Source: Cristatella mucedo (lineage: Eukaryota; Bryozoa; Phylactolaemata; Cristatellidae). From it: a stretch of 64,000 nt of DNA. A program made the position numbers and the translations under genes. How positions within the stretch are numbered: the first letter of the stretch is position 1; each line of letters begins with the position of its first letter. The stretch spans positions 642,501 to 706,500 of the forward strand of contig WPIO01000108.1 of assembly GCA_009760855.2 (NCBI GenBank), written 5' to 3'. The notes beneath the pieces are model-generated. The model saw only the letters and a list, made by a program, of their open reading frames with translations, did no database searches and was not told where the DNA came from. Below are positions 35,918 through 64,000 of this stretch, piece after piece.

Positions 35918-38154
35918 GATGCAGCCTCGCGATACAGGCAGCAGCGCGCCGTCTCGGCAACGGCTAAAGGATAAAGAGCACATTAATACCTTAGCTTGAC
36001 GAGTCAGCAGCGTTTTCAGCATAGAGAGCGTCCGTATCCGACGCGGTCTCAGCGACGAGAGACCTGGCGGCCCCCGCCGAAGTCTTCGTAGCCGTGTGCG
36101 CAGCAGACCGATTTTTGCATTTCACTTCTGGTTCCTATAAATTATAATGCAGGAACCGCTAATAACCACCAGCGCTCGGGTAGCCTGGCTGGCGTAACGT
36201 TCCAGCATTTCACTGCCCCCTCTTTAAGTCAAGGCTGTCCTCGGCCGAGATAGTAAAAGAAGCCAAATGCAGCCGACGTCAATGGTCGGCGTCAATGACA
36301 TAGCCACATCATTGGGCTCCAACGTAAATTACTGCCGAGAATTTTGAGGCGCCTCTCTTGGCCGCTTCCGTTTCCGGTGCTGTTTTGTAGCTCTTTGCGG
36401 TCTTTAGTTCATTTTAGCTGTCTTGTCTTCCATGTTTAACACTGGCAGACGGCAAGCTGGACTTGCATGCGTCTCCTGAGCCCACGGCTTTTCAGACGTT
36501 CATACTGTCTACTCGGCTGTAGAGAGGCGAGCACCTTTACCTTAAGCCCTATTTTATAAGAAAAAGAAATTATCTGATAAACTAGAGCAAGATTGGTGCA
36601 CGCAACGCAGGCAGGAGCAAACTTTCATGCACCGCTGCGAAAGTGATTATGACTACGCCTCATTAGGTTTTAATGCCGGTATTGTCTTGCCAATACAACC
36701 TCGTCTGCCATATTCTCAGTTAATAATAATAAAAATAGTTGCTGCCGGACGAAGTCGGTTGACATGCGTGCGCACAAAGATCGCAGTTATGCATTAAAAA
36801 AGTTCCTAAATTAAAGGAGTCATAGCAGACACAAGGAGTCAAACGAGTAGACATTCTGACTCGCAGAACAGAAGGAGCTTCGCCGAGTAAACAGAAACGT
36901 GGAGGCGTCGTGAAAACTCACAACTCTCAAGCTAGACAAGCAGTCCTCCATTATATTGAATTAAATAGCATTGTAAGACTAGAATTATTAAAATAAATAT
37001 AATCTATATATATATATATCTATATTATATCTATATTATATATATATAACTATAGTTATAATATAAATTATTTAAATAAAAATACTATTCACTAGTAGAC
37101 AAGTTAGAGCCCATCATCGTAAAGCATCGACGTATGATAACTAACCGTGTAAACTCATAGTATATCGTCACATAAATACGGACACATCATCGGACACGTA
37201 GAGAGAATCGGCAGGAAGCGGTCGCATTATTGTTACCGTAGACACACTGTCACCAGCGAGGTCACGGAAACGAAGTCAGCGACGTCACGAGGTCAAGAAA
37301 AGCAACTTGACAAGTATCGGAAAGGAAGCAGTCCATCTCGGCAGCTGCTCTCGCATTAGCGCACTCTCTGTGCAATTTTCCAAGTCGCAGGCTTCGAAGA
37401 GGCAATGACCGGCGGCACAGGAAGAACGATTGCTGCGTTCATCGTACCTTCAATCCGTGCCTCCGGTATCGGAAAGCTTCGCCTTACCGGCAGCCAGCTT
37501 TCCTGTAAAAATATGGAGAAAAAACCTTGGGCTTCCAAATCCGCATTTTGGGTTTACCAAAAATGCGAAAACTAGTGTGGCTGTCGTACTTTCATCTAAG
37601 CAGGTCCTGCTTTGGGCAACGTTTCTCACCCAAAACTAGACCGACTTGACAGTGGAGGAATTTCACCTGTCTCATAAATGGCAAGTCTAGACAAGCCCTC
37701 TGTTCTTTAATACCTTTAATATCTGGCTACTGACGTCGTTAGAGCCCCACGGGATGCCGAGCTCAAATAGTGCAAAGTGCTCAAAGTACTAAAGCATATG
37801 CTCAAATTTGGTTACACGTGCTGCCTGAAATTCCGTGAGTTATGCAAGTCAACCTTGTGCGTTTTTTTACTTGAGGCTGGGTTATCCAATCTTTGAAATG
37901 GCTTAATTAAGAAGATGTAATTTGTATATGACCACCTCTCCAATAGGTTCAAATAGATTCAAGATCAGATGGACTCGAGAGAATTGATTGATTGATGTAT
38001 AGACCCAAGACAATCAAATGTCGTCAAGATTATCAAAGGAAGCTCATCGAGTTGATCAGTCGATCATAGCGATGAGTCGATCGCCACATGAAATGCGAGC
38101 ATCTGCTAGTTACCCTCGTTGCTATGTTGCTGCCGGTTCTGCTTCTGCAAAGTC
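35918..38154. other. No gene recognised in convergent intergenic DNA
   Basis: AT-rich segment with TATATA runs at 36950-37080; otherwise unique sequence. No exon-like frames on either strand resemble known proteins. Confidence 0.6.
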
Positions 38155-38159
38155 TTGCC

Positions 38160-38302
38160 GAGCTGGTTTGGCCAGCGGATAGGGCGCTCGCCCCGACCAA
38201 GGTCTGACTGAGGTCGTGGGCTCGAGCCCCGAGGCAAATGTGAAGCGCCTGAATAGAGATCAATTTCTCTTGGGGCGCTATATAAATGAATTACATTTTT
38301 AT
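38160..38302 (+). mobile_element. tRNA-derived SINE, family A (reference copy)
   Basis: GAGCTGGTTTGGCCAGCGG, GTCGTGGGCTCGAGCCCC (B box), GAAGCGCCTGAATAGAGATC, then GGGGCGCTATATAAATGAAT. All parts of the family are present. Confidence 0.82.
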
Positions 38303-39004
38303 ATATTTTTGCTTGCACACTCAGACTGGCAGCGGTCGTCCAGTGCTGACGATTCTAGCTAGGCTGCTGGCCCGGCCACGGTACGGAGTACAGCAGTTAG
38401 TTGGTCGGCTGGAAATGAGGCTTGCAACCTGGGCTTTGACGGGTTAAACAGCAGCAGCCTTCTGCAACTCGCGGGAGATTGCGCTGTATCTTTCCTGCTA
38501 TGGTTATTTAACTTTAATCGGATTTGAAAGGTCCCGCCTTCTTCCTACCGTTGCAACCAGTGAGCTTTAAGTCGCTCGGACGAGCCACCTGCTTTCTCGA
38601 CCTGGGTCGAACCGCTCCGACCTCCGTGGTATCGTGGAAGATCGGCTACAATGTTGACTCGCACACTTCACTTTGGGCGGAAGGAAATAGCAAGCACGAC
38701 AAACGATAGGGAGTGCGATCAAGCTGAGGCCCGCCTCCGGACGGACAGCTCATTTGCCAGATAAGGAATCGGCCGTCCAGTCCATTCGTTGGAGGACTTT
38801 TGGCGACAGAGGCATCTGGTCTGCGGCTGCACGCAGTCAGACTCACGTCCACTACTCGGACGTAGTCACCCTGCAGTGTAATTAATTCTTCATCCGATTC
38901 AACGACTTTCTATCGTTGTTTTGCTGTGTGCTGCACTGTGCATTGTCAGTTGAAGCACGGAGTAGCCTTGAAACATTGGCTCTCGCGGTACGCCGCGGTC
39001 ATAA
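38303..39004. other. No gene recognised
   Basis: Unique sequence between two SINEs. Frame 38524-38709 shows no family. Confidence 0.55.
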
Positions 39005-39165
39005 TGTAATTCTTTTGTATTTCGCTCTAAGAGAGCGTGATCTCTCTATTCAGGCGCTTCACATACGCCACGGGGCTCGAGCTCATGACCTCAAGTCACC
39101 AACTCAGACCTCGGTCGTTTTAAAGGCGAGGCGAGCACCACTGGGCCACTGGGCCAAACGAGCTT
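39005..39165 (-). mobile_element. tRNA-derived SINE, family A
   Basis: Minus strand: TTTGGCCCAGTGGCCCAGTG, then GAGCTCGAGCCCC and GAAGCGCCTGAATAGAGAGA, then TTAGAGCGAAATACAAAAG. Confidence 0.75.
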
Positions 39166-39287
39166 CGAGGGCGAGTCTTTCCAACGATCGTTCCAACGAA
39201 GTCCTCCTCGATAGTTCCCATCTGTCGTTAGGTTATCACTTCCGGGAGCTTAAGCAAAAAAAACCGCTGACCCAGGCTCCGCTGCTT

Positions 39288-39345
39288 CCTGCAAATGTAA
39301 AGCGCCTAGAAAGAGATTGAGTTCTCCGAGGGCGCTTTATCGACT
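39288..39345 (+). mobile_element. Detached L2-like 3' tail
   Basis: GCAAATGTAAAGCGCCTAGA, AAGAGATTGAGTTCTCCGAG and GGCGCTTTATC match the last bases of the L2-like LINEs; no coding part precedes it. Confidence 0.7.
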
Positions 39346-39833
39346 GCGTTGGTATTGCATTGTTATAAGCTTCCTCGCTAGGACGCGACGCCCCGCGACG
39401 TGACGATGCAGGCAGCCATGCCACGTGACGAAAACGAAAAGACGGGTTTCGCGAAACGCGTTCGGTACGATATGCCGCTCGCTCGACGCGATAGGATATT
39501 GTTTTTAGCAACGGAGAAGCGACGCTTGGCGTGAATGAGCGAAAACGTAGCGGTTCACCGAACCTCGCTGCCACCCTTCTAAGGGACGTCGTGTCATCAA
39601 GCTTCACTGCACCAGTAACGCACGTTGGGGGGGGGGGCAGAAGCTGCACCTACGGCGTGCCCGTCGACCAACGTTCGTCCGTGCGGAGCCGACGAACGGT
39701 CGCAGGGTCACGGTCACCGACGGTCGCGTGAGACCTTACGGACCGAGCCGTACTAGCGGTCGCTGCTGCTGGCTGTTCACTGCTGCTCACAGCGTTAGCC
39801 AGTTTGGGTAAACGACCTCGAAACCGGCATTCA

Positions 39834-39839
39834 TTTATT
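39834..39839 (-). terminator. Candidate poly(A) signal for TOGARAM1
   Basis: AATAAA on the minus strand, about 1.2 kb past the stop codon at 41047. No transcript evidence; another site is equally possible. Confidence 0.2.
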
Positions 39840-40504
39840 AATTCATTAAAGTGCAGCGGTAGCCCACAGCGCCATCCACGCAGCAAATTCCGTAGGAGGG
39901 CGGTTGCTACGAAGTCAGCTGCGGTCTATTTGCATTCACAAGCAACCGTCTGCACAGCGAGTTCGCCGCCAGGTCGGGCCGTGCCAGCACTGCCGCCGGC
40001 AAGTAGTCAACAACCAGGCGGCATGGTGGCCGTGCCCCTCGGGCGGGCTCGGCGGACGGAGCAGCTGGAGGCTGGCGAGCCCTCCGTGGGAGAGCCGAGC
40101 TCGGCGGACGGAGGCTCGGACGTTCGAACGCTCGGCGGTCGAAAGCAGACATCAGACGCATGTCACTGGTCGGCTCCCACTTGTGCGTCAGAGCCGTTCG
40201 GAGAGCGGCAAAAAAAATAAAATAAAATGCCTACGCACGGGTGAGCAATTCGCAGTCAAGCACACTCACTTTGCCGGCGATCAACATCCGGTTTGAGCGA
40301 AAGCGGTGGCTGTGGCACTCGAGAGGAAACTGCATTGCCTCACTCACCCGGCACCACGGCCTCAGCATGCTGGCACCCCAGTTCGAGGCTGCCCCCTCCG
40401 GGGGCAGGCAGATGAGTACAAAAAACTGGGCTCATATAAAAAGCGGCCCGCTGGCAGTTTGGCCTAATAATAAATATAGAAAGACTCCGAGCACGTGGGA
40501 GCGA

Positions 40505-40607
<103 letters not shown>

Positions 40608-41046
40608 GGTCCCTAGCTAGCTAGGCCTGCAACTATCCTACGTCTGTGGCCTACCCCTACCGTCCACAGCGGCAGCAGCGGCCCGGACCGGACCGGACCA
40701 CTGCCGTGCAGTCAGCAGCAGCAGCTGCCGCTGCCCAGCGTTCGTTCGCTTGGCGCCGACCGCTCGTCGGGCTTGGAACTTGGAAGCACTCGGTGGCCAC
40801 TGGCGGCAGCCGTCGTCGGGAGGAGAGCTCCGTCGACGGGCCACGACCCTCGACGTCGCGACGACGACGACGACGACGATGACAGGCATTCTCCCGCCAC
40901 TCTCCTCTCGCTCGGGGCGGGCGTGTGCTTCCAGATGCTCTGCCAGGGGGCGGGCTGCGGCAGCCACTTCACAGAGCGCAGAGCTGAGGTGCGGCGGCGG
41001 CTGCGACGACGTTTTCGACGGCGGCTTCCGCGCCGGAGAGCCGTCG

Positions 41047-64000
<22,954 letters not shown>

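Overview
This is a metazoan nuclear genomic window: multi-exon genes with GT-AG introns, one AT-AC intron, tRNA-derived SINEs, non-LTR retrotransposons and a very heavy load of GA/CT microsatellites. Nothing is prokaryotic. Coding exons are GC-rich at third positions, especially in the minus-strand gene. The gene content (a TPC3-type two-pore channel and a TOGARAM1/crescerin) fits an animal with cilia. A chordate, perhaps a jawless vertebrate, is my guess from high coding GC and repeat style; that is inference only.

Layout. Positions 1-9212 hold GA-rich satellites, a CpG-rich stretch (about 1.15-2.05 kb), a minisatellite, a decayed L2-like LINE and no recognisable coding exon; the missing first exon of the channel gene may lie here. 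From 9213 to 33841 (+) I reconstructed 18 exons of a two-pore channel gene whose splice phases all agree (2442 nt, 813 codons plus stop). The introns carry two large L2-like LINE insertions, several SINEs and long CT/GA tracts. One intron (29071-29359) has a textbook U12-type AT-AC structure. Positions 33842-41046 are the convergent intergenic region, with a perfect (CTG)24 tract, a SPIN-like hAT MITE and SINEs. From 64000 down to 41047 (-) lies a TOGARAM1-like gene: 18 exons with mutually compatible phases, except for an apparent one-base frameshift in exon 4. TOG domains 2, 3 and 4 are in the window; the 5' end with TOG1 lies beyond position 64000.

The two genes are arranged tail to tail and are not obviously functionally linked. 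The channel would conduct cations across endolysosomal or plasma membrane; TOGARAM1 acts on ciliary microtubules. I found no previously undescribed multi-gene system. The observations most worth following are the AT-AC intron, a five-unit 15-bp array containing two perfect CLEAR-type GTCACGTGAC motifs upstream of the lysosomal-type channel exons, perfect long palindromes close to splice sites, the SPIN-like MITE, and the shared 3' tail of a SINE family and the resident LINE family.
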